Positions 34,995-42,722 of a DNA stretch of 64,000 nt are shown piece after piece. The DNA is from Abditibacterium sp. Its GTDB lineage: Bacteria; Armatimonadota; Abditibacteriia; Abditibacteriales; Abditibacteriaceae. The DNA is taken from the NCBI GenBank assembly GCA_030448265.1, contig JAUJNG010000012.1, positions 124,001 to 188,000 on the forward strand, written 5' to 3'. Position numbers and translations under genes: made by a program. Each line of letters begins with the position of its first letter. Within the stretch, counting starts at the first letter, position 1. Under the pieces are notes generated by a model. It was not told the origin of the DNA. It ran no database searches and saw only the letters and a list, made by a program, of their open reading frames with translations.

Positions 34995-35066
34995 TCCACA
35001 TTGAAGCGCACCGTGTCCTCCTTGAGATCTGAAAGTGAAACACTCGGTTGTTGAGCGCTGGGCCGT
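34995..35066. repeat. 72-bp direct repeat, copy 2 (5' stub of RHH gene)
   Basis: It is identical to 33189-33260. On the minus strand it contains the ribosome binding site and the GTG (35009-35011) followed by only RFNVD before diverging, so it is a truncated start of the ribbon-helix-helix gene. This copy is the one nearest the parA pseudogene. Confidence 0.93.
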
Positions 35067-35128
35067 CCGACCTTAAGTCCAATTTCTGCCATAATGTTTC
35101 GGTTTCCCCATTTGCTTCGAATGATGCT

Positions 35129-35175
35129 TTGAAATTAGCATCATTTGAACTTTAACTCAATTGAAATTAGCATCA
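35129..35175. repeat. Two 15-bp direct repeats 32 bp apart
   Basis: ttgaaattagcatca occurs at 35129-35143 and 35161-35175. The 32-bp period (three helical turns) equals that of the ttgagtaaa pair upstream of parA. The position between parA and the ribbon-helix-helix start fits operator sites. Confidence 0.6.
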
Positions 35176-35188
35176 ATCAAAAATTCAC

Positions 35189-35376
35189 TAGACCTCTTGC
35201 AAAAGTGCGAGAAGTAAGGGGTCTGTGATTGTGAGGCGAGCGGTAGCGACACGAAGAATCTGGTTGGGACTTTCACCAATGGGAGCTGGTGGGAGCAGTG
35301 GGTAGATTCTTCGCGTCGCTACCGCTCCCCTCACAATGACGTGCCTCTCAGTCTTTCGACTTTTGCAAAAAGTCTA
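35189..35376. repeat. Nested inverted repeat related to 1227-1369
   Basis: The outer arms tagacctcttgcaaaagt (35189-35206) and 35359-35376 pair with two mismatches. The inner 32-bp arms (35230-35261 and 35304-35335, core agcggtagcgac) pair with two mismatches. The outer arms match those at 1227-1369, but the inner arms are unrelated. Confidence 0.88.
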
Positions 35377-35383
35377 CTTTTTC

Positions 35384-36011
35384 TCAATTGAGTAACGCTT
35401 CAATTTCCTGGATGAGCGCTTGGATTTTCCTGGCGGCTTCGCCCGAGGGATCATCGTCAAAAACCGTTCGTCCCGAGGCCGCCGAGGCAGGGAAAACCAC
35501 GCGCTGGGTGATGCGGCTTTGCAGCACAGGCAGGCCATAATCTTCGATGGCCTGGCTGATTTCCTGGCTGATTTTGGTTCCCTTGATGACCCGCGAAATC
35601 ACGAACGCCGCTTTCAATGCGCCATCGGTCAATTCGATTCGCTGCCTCACCAGATCGACCAAGGCCGAAGTCGCCCAAATGTCGTAAGGGCTGGGCTGAA
35701 CCGGAATGAGAACAAAGTTGGCCGCCTTGATCGCGCTCAGGGCCAAGTCCTGCACCTGGGGCGCTCCGTCGATAATGTCCAGTCCACCGGCGCGATGCTT
35801 TTGATGTCGTGTTCTATGGTGGGGCGGTCGATGCCCACCGTCGAAACCGGCTGGTCTTCGCGCATCGCGGCCCAGTCGCGCGCCGAGCCTTGCGGGCCGG
35901 AGTTGATGAGCAAAACCCGTTTGCCCTTGAGCTGAAAAGCGCGCGCCAGATGAGTGGCGATGGTGGTTCTCCCCGCCCCGCCTTTTGGTTGAGAACCGCT
36001 ACAATGGGCAT
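35384..36011 (-). pseudogene. parA: ParA-family partition ATPase, two frameshifts
   Basis: Starting at 36011 the protein reads MPIVAVLNQK. One base is then missing from the A-run at the P-loop. Restoring it gives QKGGAGRTTIATHLARAF, then LLINSGPQGSARDW and VGIDRPTI. A second one-base loss precedes DIIDGAPQVQDLALSAIKAA and the intact C-terminal half (FVLIPVQPSPYDIWAT to ALIQEIEALLN). The deviant Walker A lysine is an arginine. This is a plasmid/ICE-type ParA (ParF-like) that normally works with a ParG-like partner; the partner lies at 33083-33205. The gene is dead by three independent lesions. Confidence 0.88.
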
Positions 36012-36035
36012 GATTATCAATGCTTTAAACGTGCA

Positions 36036-36085
36036 TTTACTCCCTTGAGTAAAGGATAAAACTGAGAAATGGCCAATTGAGTAAA
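36036..36085 (-). promoter_or_regulatory. Operator-like repeats upstream of parA
   Basis: ttgagtaaa occurs at 36045-36053 and 36077-36085, a 32-bp period. The first copy is half of a palindrome tttactc-cctt-gagtaaa (36036-36053). A third ttgagtaa lies in the ctcaattgag palindrome at the parA stop (35383-35392). These fit autoregulation of the partition operon. Confidence 0.5.
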
Positions 36086-36116
36086 TAAGTTTTTATAGCG
36101 GTTCCGATGAGCCTTT

Positions 36117-36220
36117 AGGGCAATGACTTGTCATTGCCGTCCCAACGCCCTGCGCTTCGACCTCGCCAATCTCCAGGGTAGGCGCCCGCTTATGGAGCGG
36201 CAATGACAAGTCATTGCCCT
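36117..36220. repeat. Perfect 23-bp inverted repeat with self-palindromic arms
   Basis: Arms 36117-36139 and 36198-36220 are exact complements (agggcaatgacttgtcattg to ccg). Each arm is itself nearly palindromic, so the site can form one long or two short hairpins. Weak outer pairing (gcggttccg with cggaactgc) extends it. Confidence 0.9.
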
Positions 36221-36274
36221 GCCGGACAACCCCAACCGGAACTGCTCTAAGTGAAGTAAAGCTTTCCGCATGGT

Positions 36275-37165
36275 TCAGGCACGCTTTTGTTTGCGAAGGG
36301 CGCGGGGTGATTGTCCGGTGTATTTGACGAAACTGTGAGTGAGATGGGAGGTGTCGGCGTAGCCCAAACGCGATGCGATATCGGTCACCGAAAGGTCGGA
36401 GTGCAGCAGCAGATGCGCCGCGTGTTGCACGCGTCGTCGTTGGTAGTAGCCCGAAAGCGACAGGCCCGTCGCGCCGCGAAAGGCGCGGTAAAGCACGTCC
36501 ACCGAGGAGGATAAACCCCTGGCGAACTCTTCCACGACAAAAACATTGCCCCGTTTGATCGTGGTGTCAATTTCCTCCAAAGCGGCCCACACCGCGGGGC
36601 GAAAAACGAAAGCGTTCAAATTGGGATGGAGGCGCAGCCACGCCCGCGAAAGGCGAATCAGCAGCTTGGAAAAGGCGGCGCGCACGAAAAAAAGCGAGGG
36701 CGCGGCTTGCTGATATTCGCTCAATATCTCGTCGAGTTCCTGGCGGCAGCGCCCATTTTCGCCTTCGTCGAGAGAAAAAACGTTGATACGGAGTAAATCG
36801 GGACGTCGAAACAGATCGGCGGCGAAAAAGAGCGGCACCAGACCTTCGTTTTGCCACAGCAAACTTAAATCCCACAAAAACCACTCGGCGAGATAATAAA
36901 CGTTGATAACGCGCAGTTCGGAGGGGTTCTCAAAGGCATGGGCGGGGCCAGGGGGCACCACGATCACGTCGCCGGCCTTTACGATTTGCGTCGCGGTTGC
37001 GGTGCGATGGAGCGCCTCGCCGCTCAAAACCAGCGCGATTTCGGTGTAATTGTGGTTGTGGGGCAGGACGGGATGCTGGGCGTAAAGAGGTTCGACGCGC
37101 ACGGGGAACTGCGCCGAGATCTGCACCTGCTGATGTTCGATGGTGCTGCCCTGATCCAAGGTCAT
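36275..37165 (-). CDS. AraC-family transcriptional regulator with cupin domain
   Basis: The 296-aa protein has an N-terminal cupin sensor (HNHNYTEIALVLSGEALH, AGDVIVVPPGPAHAFEN) and a C-terminal AraC DNA-binding domain. VEEFARGLSSSVDVLYRAFRGATGLSLSGYYQRRR is the first helix-turn-helix. DIASRLGYADTSHLTHSFVKYTGQSPRALRK is the second, with the family signature. It is divergent from the PhyH dioxygenase gene across a 74-bp gap, so it most likely controls that gene and itself in response to a small sugar-like ligand. Confidence 0.93.
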   Translation of the reverse strand: MTLDQGSTIEHQQVQISAQFPVRVEPLYAQHPVLPHNHNYTEIALVLSGEALHRTATATQIVKAGDVIVVPPGPAHAFENPSELRVINVYYLAEWFLWDLSLLWQNEGLVPLFFAADLFRRPDLLRINVFSLDEGENGRCRQELDEILSEYQQAAPSLFFVRAAFSKLLIRLSRAWLRLHPNLNAFVFRPAVWAALEEIDTTIKRGNVFVVEEFARGLSSSVDVLYRAFRGATGLSLSGYYQRRRVQHAAHLLLHSDLSVTDIASRLGYADTSHLTHSFVKYTGQSPRALRKQKRA

Positions 37166-37239
37166 TCCCGAAAATATACAAGAAATGGCGTCATCTGTTC
37201 AAGACCGCGAAGCAGTGATCTCCCAAACTGCTTCGCACT

Positions 37240-38040
37240 ATGAACACCCAACCCACCGACCAACAAATCGAACAGTATCAGCGTGACGGGTTCGTCGTGA
37301 TCGAGGATTTTCTGGACGCCGATGAACTCGAACATTGGCGCACCACGACCGACGACGCCGTAGCGCAGCGACTCGACGCTACCGCCAAAGGTTCCAACTA
37401 CCTGACCAATCAGGGCGCCGACAACTACTACTCTCAAGTTTTCACGCAGTGTGTCCGCCTCGCCGACACCCACGAGGGGATGCGCGACATCATGATGGAT
37501 CCCCGCGTCGGCCAACTGGCCGGAACGCTGGCCCAGGTCGATGGCATTCGCATCTGGCACGACCAGGCGCTCATTAAGCCGCCCTACGGCAACCCCACTT
37601 CGTGGCATCTCGACAATCCCTACTGGAGTTTCTATTCCAGGGACGCCATTTCGATTTGGGTGGCGCTCGATGACGCCACTTTGCACAACGGCTGCCTGTG
37701 GTATCTGCCGCAAACGCACAAAACCGCGCGCTTCGAGAACGTCGGTATCGGGCAAAATATGCGCGACATCTTCAAGGTTTATCCCGAATGGCTTCAAATC
37801 GAAGCGGTGCCGGTTCCCGCCAAAGCCGGTGCTGCGGTGCTGCACAACGGCCTGACGGCGCATGGCGCCGGAACCAATATGACGCCGCGCCCGCGCCGCG
37901 CCATGACCTGCGCCTACATGCCCGACGGCTCGACATTCAACGGCCAGGCCAGTATTTTGCCCCAGGAGCTGCGCGATTCGCTGCAAATCGGCGATCCAAT
38001 TGATTCCGATTTCAACGCCCTCATCTGGAAGAAATCTTGA
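37240..38040 (+). CDS. Phytanoyl-CoA dioxygenase (PhyH) family protein
   Basis: The 266-aa protein is an Fe(II)/2-oxoglutarate-dependent oxygenase of the PhyH family. YQRDGFVVIEDFLDADELEHWR is the typical opening. SWHLDNPYW provides the HxD iron ligands, and TAHGAGTNMTPRPRRAMTCAYMP provides the distal histidine and the 2-oxoglutarate-binding arginine. GCLWYLPQTHK precedes them as expected. The substrate is unknown; many bacterial members act on small metabolites or sugars. Control by the divergent AraC regulator is inferred. A hairpin follows the stop. Confidence 0.92.
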   Translation: MNTQPTDQQIEQYQRDGFVVIEDFLDADELEHWRTTTDDAVAQRLDATAKGSNYLTNQGADNYYSQVFTQCVRLADTHEGMRDIMMDPRVGQLAGTLAQVDGIRIWHDQALIKPPYGNPTSWHLDNPYWSFYSRDAISIWVALDDATLHNGCLWYLPQTHKTARFENVGIGQNMRDIFKVYPEWLQIEAVPVPAKAGAAVLHNGLTAHGAGTNMTPRPRRAMTCAYMPDGSTFNGQASILPQELRDSLQIGDPIDSDFNALIWKKS

Positions 38041-38057
38041 TCTTGGTTTGGGCTGAA

Positions 38058-38101
38058 AACACCAAAGGGACTCTCGAATTTCGAGAGCCTCTTGGGTGTT
38101 T
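38058..38101 (+). terminator. Hairpin after the PhyH gene
   Basis: aacaccaa and ctctcgaa pair with ttcgagag and ttgggtgtt around an internal mismatch region (38058-38101). It lies 18 nt after the stop. A good U-run is missing, so termination is probable rather than certain. Confidence 0.65.
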
Positions 38102-38130
38102 AGTAGATCTGTTGGCTTATAACGCAGGTG

Positions 38131-38955
38131 TTACTCAATTTGTGCGGCGGTGCCGAGGGTGCCGTCTCCATCCCAATCCAGACCATTTGTGTAAGGAAGA
38201 AGCGGTGCGGTTTCCTCGCCACTTGGAATAGCGCCGCCCAAATTTCTTCCGCCTTTTAGCCATTTGACGTGTCCGTCAACGAAAGCGTAGTTAGCACCTG
38301 ACAGATGTCTGCCGCCATGAGGGAGAATTAGGTTGCCGCCTGAAAGGTAATTGGTATTTGCTGCCGTATTAAATCGCCCACCTGCTGTATTGTTACTTTT
38401 GGTAAGAAAGGCGATGATACCAAGAGGAGCCCCGCCACTTTGGCCATAAGCATCCATATAAACGGGCATCAAGGAAGGACTGTCAATGCTGGCCAGGGGA
38501 CGCCCACCCCCTGTAGCGCCATTCCCGTAACCGCTGTTGCTGCAAGTGGGGCACGGATAGCTGGAAAAGGCGATCATCGTAGCGTAGTTCTGGGTGTAAC
38601 TGTTCTCAACCGAGGATCGAGCGCTTGCACACACTAAAATCTGGCGGCTTTTCAGATAGGGGTCTATTGCTGTAGGCCAGTGGGTGCCCGTGCCAGCAAC
38701 TGGGGTTAATACAAACCCACCAGTGAAAGAACCCGCCATAGGGAGGGTTCTTTCGTCATAGTCCTGATTGTATTGCTGCCAGGCAAGTCCCAGTTGCTTG
38801 AGATTGCTCGCGCAGCTTGAACGCCTCGCGTTTTCACGGGCGCGTCCAAAGACGGGGAAAAGAATCGCCGCGAGAATTGCAATAATGGCCACGACGACCA
38901 AGAGTTCAATAAGGGTGAAGCCGGTTTTACGGGCGGTGCAGGGTGTGTGTTTCAT
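38131..38955 (-). CDS. DUF1559-type prepilin-like protein
   Basis: The 274-aa protein starts at the ATG at 38955 and has a type IV prepilin signal: basic leader, KTG, then [24 protein letters not shown]. The rest is a DUF1559-like extracellular domain with [25 protein letters not shown] and the C-terminal H-x9-DG motif ([12 protein letters not shown]). Such proteins are abundant in Planctomycetota, Lentisphaerota and Armatimonadota; they are pseudopilins of unknown role. It lies 29 nt downstream of the LacI gene on the same strand and may be co-expressed. Confidence 0.92.
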   Translation of the reverse strand: MKHTPCTARKTGFTLIELLVVVAIIAILAAILFPVFGRARENARRSSCASNLKQLGLAWQQYNQDYDERTLPMAGSFTGGFVLTPVAGTGTHWPTAIDPYLKSRQILVCASARSSVENSYTQNYATMIAFSSYPCPTCSNSGYGNGATGGGRPLASIDSPSLMPVYMDAYGQSGGAPLGIIAFLTKSNNTAGGRFNTAANTNYLSGGNLILPHGGRHLSGANYAFVDGHVKWLKGGRNLGGAIPSGEETAPLLPYTNGLDWDGDGTLGTAAQIE

Positions 38956-38984
38956 GATGTGTCTCGAAAAAAGAGAATGACTTT

Positions 38985-40070
38985 CTACAAAAGCCTCTCC
39001 GAAAAAGGGGCTGTGCCAGTGGACTGGCGGACGATGAGTTGGGTTGGAACGGCGTAGGGGGTTTCGATCTCCTTTTCTCCGTGCCACATCGCTTGCAACA
39101 GTTGAATCGCCGCATCGGCCTGAATGCCCAGGGGATTGCGAATCGTGGTGAGCTGGGGCCGCGCCGACTCAGCGAGAATGTTGTCATCGAAGCCGATGAC
39201 GGAGAGGTCTTCGGGGACGCGCAGGCCGATTTCGCGCGCCACATCGAGAGTCGTGAGAGCCTGAAAATCGTTGTAGGCGAATACGGCGGTCGGGCGCTGG
39301 AGCAGGGGAAGGCGTAACTGGGAAGCTATTTCTTCCGCGTCATTGACGACTGTGTTTTGCTTGGGGCACAGCCCCTGCGCGACAAGGGCGTCTAAAAAGC
39401 CTTTGCAACGGTGAATCGCCGCGTAATTGTCGCCAGCGCCGCGCCAGTGAACGATGCGTCGGTGCCCCAGTTCGACCAGGTGAGCGACGGCGCTCTGGGC
39501 GCCACCTTCGTTGTCGGGATGGAACAGGTGCCTGCCGTGACCGGAGCCGATCTCGACGCAGGGAATTCCCGCATCATAAATTTGGTGCACGAAGTCGGCA
39601 TCGCGCATCGAAGCCATCACCAGACCATCGACCGAACGATCCGTCACGTCCTGCACACGGAGCCGTCCAGCGAAACCACTGGGCATCGGGATGGCGGTGA
39701 CGCGAAGCCCCGCGCGACTCGCGGCCTGAAAAACGGCCACGAAAATATCCTGGCCATAAATGCGCGACGCCGGCAAACGCGCGTTGATATTGGGCAGGGG
39801 CAGCAATAAACCCACCGTGTTGGTGCATCCCGACGACAACGCCACCGCCACCGCATTGCGCTGATAACCCAACTGTTTGGCCGCTTCCAAGACGCGATGG
39901 CGCGTGGTTTCGCTGACCTGAAAATCGGGCGCGTTACGCAAAATCGAAGCGGCGGTGGTTTTCGACACGCCCGCTTGATGCGCGACATCCTGCACCGTTA
40001 CCCCAGTTGTGGCGCGCACCCGCTTGCTCCCTCTGGGAGGAGCAGGGCGCTGCAGAGAAGAATTCATCAT
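38985..40070 (-). CDS. LacI-family transcriptional regulator
   Basis: The 361-aa protein has an N-terminal LacI headpiece ([22 protein letters not shown] and [17 protein letters not shown] with the hinge helix). A periplasmic-binding-protein-type sensor domain follows ([73 protein letters not shown]). Its ligand is probably a sugar. The gene is divergent from the lyase-like gene at 40282, and a LacI-type operator lies between them, so local control is likely. Confidence 0.95.
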   Translation of the reverse strand: MMNSSLQRPAPPRGSKRVRATTGVTVQDVAHQAGVSKTTAASILRNAPDFQVSETTRHRVLEAAKQLGYQRNAVAVALSSGCTNTVGLLLPLPNINARLPASRIYGQDIFVAVFQAASRAGLRVTAIPMPSGFAGRLRVQDVTDRSVDGLVMASMRDADFVHQIYDAGIPCVEIGSGHGRHLFHPDNEGGAQSAVAHLVELGHRRIVHWRGAGDNYAAIHRCKGFLDALVAQGLCPKQNTVVNDAEEIASQLRLPLLQRPTAVFAYNDFQALTTLDVAREIGLRVPEDLSVIGFDDNILAESARPQLTTIRNPLGIQADAAIQLLQAMWHGEKEIETPYAVPTQLIVRQSTGTAPFSERLL

Positions 40071-40127
40071 CGAAAAATTTCCTGTTGACGCAGCCGTCAG
40101 GCCACGGCTATGCTAAATATACAACCA

Positions 40128-40156
40128 TTGCTGCACCGGTGCAGTTAAATTACTGT
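40128..40156 (+). promoter_or_regulatory. Promoter with LacI-type operator
   Basis: A candidate -35 (ttgctg, 40128-40133) and -10 (tactgt, 40151-40156) have a 17-bp spacer. The perfect palindrome ctgcaccggtgcag (40131-40144), with the central CG typical of LacI-family operators, overlaps the -35 end and spacer. Binding there would block transcription of the gene at 40282. The remaining bases 40071-40281 hold nothing else. Confidence 0.65.
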
Positions 40157-40281
40157 ATGCAGACGATTTCGTCAAGTTCCTCTCTTCTGGATGAACCTGG
40201 CGCTCAAACCTCTCGATCGGCGCGAGCCAACGCCGTCAACCCGATGCCTCGCCGTCACCAGACGCCTTGAAAAACCCCAAT

Positions 40282-42396
40282 ATGTATCAACTTCCGCTTA
40301 GAGAGCCTTTCCATAGCCTCCAACCCGCATACCCAAAGCTGACACGCGCCGCACTGGGCCTGGCGCTTGTCTCAATGGCGTTGGCTGCCCGCGCCGATGC
40401 GCCTCCAACGGGGAATCAACCCAGGGTTCAGCCCATGGCTCAAATCGCCCCACTGCCAACCGCTCCCAACCATCGAAACATGACCAACGCCGTTGCCACC
40501 GATGCTATTTCTCGCCATCCGGCGGCCCCGATTCTGCGCCGTTTTTTCGGCTCCACCCCTGCCGCGCCTCCCGCCGGCTGGGAGCGAAGCGGCCTCATCA
40601 AGGCCGATTATCTGCCGCTCGTCGCCGGAAACGTCGATTTTTTCAGGCGTTATCAAAATGCCGAGGGCGCCATCATCGACCCCTACGAAAAGAAAGAGCG
40701 CCAGTATTCCACGCCCGCCTTCGCGCAGGCGGCGGCCACCCTTGTGGCGTATGGCAATCGCAGCGATCTGCTCGAACCGGCGACGCGCGCTTTTTCGTTT
40801 TCCCTTGACGCGCTGGCCAACAAAACCACCGCCGACGGCCACGCCGATTTTTACATTCCGATGATGATGCACGCCCACCGCATTTTGGCGCCGCGCGTGA
40901 GTAGCCAATTGCGCGACAAGTGGGTGGGCCAACTGCGCGCCCTGGTGCCGCAAAAAACCTATCGCGATACCGGCGGGCGCGGCAACTGGAACATCGTCAA
41001 CGTCACGGGTGATATGCTGCGGCGCAAAGACGGCCTGGTCGTGCCCGAAAACGCGGACGCGCAAATGGCCTACATCGAACAGTCTCTGGAGCGACAAAAA
41101 CCCGCTTTTTCGCCGCTTGGGCTTTATCTCGATCACGGAATGCCTCTCGCCTACGATGCCTTTCCTCGGCTGTGGATGGAGGACATGACCGCCGATGGCG
41201 CTTATACCGGCAAGTTTCAGCGCGAAATCCTCGATTTTCTCACCGCTGGTGGGCTTTCCTCGCTGCTGCTCATCTCGCCGTCGGGCGAATGGGCTTCGGG
41301 AGGCCGCTCGGCGCATCACCAGTGGAACGAGGCCGAAATCGCGGTGATTTGCGAAGTCAACGCGCAACGCTGGCAGAGGATGGGCCGCCCCGACATCGCG
41401 GGCGCCTTCAAGCGCGCGGCTCATCTCGCCATCGTCTCGATGCGGCGCTGGCAGCGCCCTTCGGGCGAGATGTGGATCGTCAAAAACTACGTCGATCCTG
41501 GGTCGCGGCACGGTTATGAAGGCTATTCGTTTCACTCGCAATACAACCTGCTCGCGGTGGCGATGCTGTGCATCGCCTACGAGCGCGCCGACGATTCCAT
41601 CGCGGAGCGGCCCATTCCCTCCGAAATCGGCGGCTACGTCTTCGATTTGCGCGAACCGTTTCACAAAGTCGTCGCGGCGGCGGCGGGCACCTACGTTCTC
41701 ATCGACACCGGCGCCGAACTCACCTACGACGCGAGCGGTTTGATGCGAATTCACAAAGCGGGCGTGGCGCTCTCGCCCTTCAGCAGCAATTCGGCGCCCC
41801 TGCGCTATCAAGGCCCGTCCAACCCGCTCAAACTGGGACTGACGCCTGGGCTGATGTGGAAAAACGAGGGCACTGACAAATGGAGTTCCCTCGCCGACGC
41901 GCGCTTTCCGGCGCCCAATCCCAACAATCCGGCGATTGTCAAAAGCAGCGACCTTTCGATCCAAACCGAAACGCCTGCCCAAGTCACTTTTTCGCTGAAA
42001 TACAACCTGAGCGGCCCCAATATGCGGCCCATCGAGGAAAAATACAGCGTCGATGCTGCGGGCGTCGATGTCACCACGCGCCTCAGCGATGGAGCCGCCG
42101 TGCCGATGCGACTCATGTTTCCCGCTCTGGTTTCGGATGGCGCCAATGAAACCGAAATCGCCATCAACGGCTCGCACGTGGTCATCAACCGTCGCGGCGG
42201 CACTCTAATTTGGGAAGCCCTATCGCCAACGGGACTGGCTCCGCGACTCGAAGGGCCGCGCGTCGCCACGCGCAACGGCTGGATGCAGGCTTTGGTGGCT
42301 GATCTGCCGCCAGGCACGCGCGAAGCGCGCTGGCGCGTGAACTTGGAGCCGGATGCGCGGCCTTTGCCCAACGCGGTTTACGCGGCGGCGCGCTGA
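40282..42396 (+). CDS. Secreted polysaccharide lyase-like toroid protein
   Basis: The 704-aa protein has an N-terminal signal region (LTRAALGLALVSMALAARADA). An alpha-helical toroid domain covers about residues 80-450, with AEGAIIDPYEKKERQYSTPAFAQAAATLVAYG, SGGRSAHHQWNEAEIAVICE and GYEGYSFHSQYNLLAVAMLCIAY. A beta-sandwich C-terminal half follows. This is the layout of heparinase/alginate-type lyases and related hydrolases, and the His and Tyr in HHQWNE and YSFHSQYN are plausible catalytic residues. A TTG at 40267 is an alternative start. Regulation by the divergent LacI protein is likely. The lyase family is not assigned. Confidence 0.68.
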   Translation: MYQLPLREPFHSLQPAYPKLTRAALGLALVSMALAARADAPPTGNQPRVQPMAQIAPLPTAPNHRNMTNAVATDAISRHPAAPILRRFFGSTPAAPPAGWERSGLIKADYLPLVAGNVDFFRRYQNAEGAIIDPYEKKERQYSTPAFAQAAATLVAYGNRSDLLEPATRAFSFSLDALANKTTADGHADFYIPMMMHAHRILAPRVSSQLRDKWVGQLRALVPQKTYRDTGGRGNWNIVNVTGDMLRRKDGLVVPENADAQMAYIEQSLERQKPAFSPLGLYLDHGMPLAYDAFPRLWMEDMTADGAYTGKFQREILDFLTAGGLSSLLLISPSGEWASGGRSAHHQWNEAEIAVICEVNAQRWQRMGRPDIAGAFKRAAHLAIVSMRRWQRPSGEMWIVKNYVDPGSRHGYEGYSFHSQYNLLAVAMLCIAYERADDSIAERPIPSEIGGYVFDLREPFHKVVAAAAGTYVLIDTGAELTYDASGLMRIHKAGVALSPFSSNSAPLRYQGPSNPLKLGLTPGLMWKNEGTDKWSSLADARFPAPNPNNPAIVKSSDLSIQTETPAQVTFSLKYNLSGPNMRPIEEKYSVDAAGVDVTTRLSDGAAVPMRLMFPALVSDGANETEIAINGSHVVINRRGGTLIWEALSPTGLAPRLEGPRVATRNGWMQALVADLPPGTREARWRVNLEPDARPLPNAVYAAAR

Positions 42397-42432
42397 ATCG
42401 CTAAACATCAAACCTGTTGCAATTGTTGATGG

Positions 42433-42708
42433 TAGGGACATGGCTTGCCGTGCAATGTGTGACTTGTTTTCCAAGGCTGAACAGCCAGACAGCTTGTCTG
42501 CCAGGAGGCTGAAGCCTCGGCAAAGGACCAAGCCTGCCTTCGCAGGCTATACCTCCTGACTTTATTTGACTCCATAGGCCACGCAGGTGGCCTTGGTTTG
42601 GTTGCCGAGGCTCCAGCCTCCTGGAACATCGAGTCACACATTAAGTGGCTTGCCGTGTCCTTGAAAAGCGTTGTAAGACAACAAACGACACGGCAAGCCA
42701 TGTCTCTA
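42433..42708. repeat. Nested palindromic element B (TGTGTGACTT family)
   Basis: The outermost arms are tagggacatggcttgccgtg (42433-42452) and 42689-42708 (one mismatch). Inside are aatgtgtgact (42454-42464 and 42632-42642), then ccaggaggctgaagcctcgg plus caa (42501-42523 and 42602-42624, one mismatch), then two hairpins (42530-42548 and 42576-42591). The inner part is element A read in reverse. It fills the gap between two genes. Confidence 0.9.
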
Positions 42709-42722
42709 CAAAGCCCATTGAT

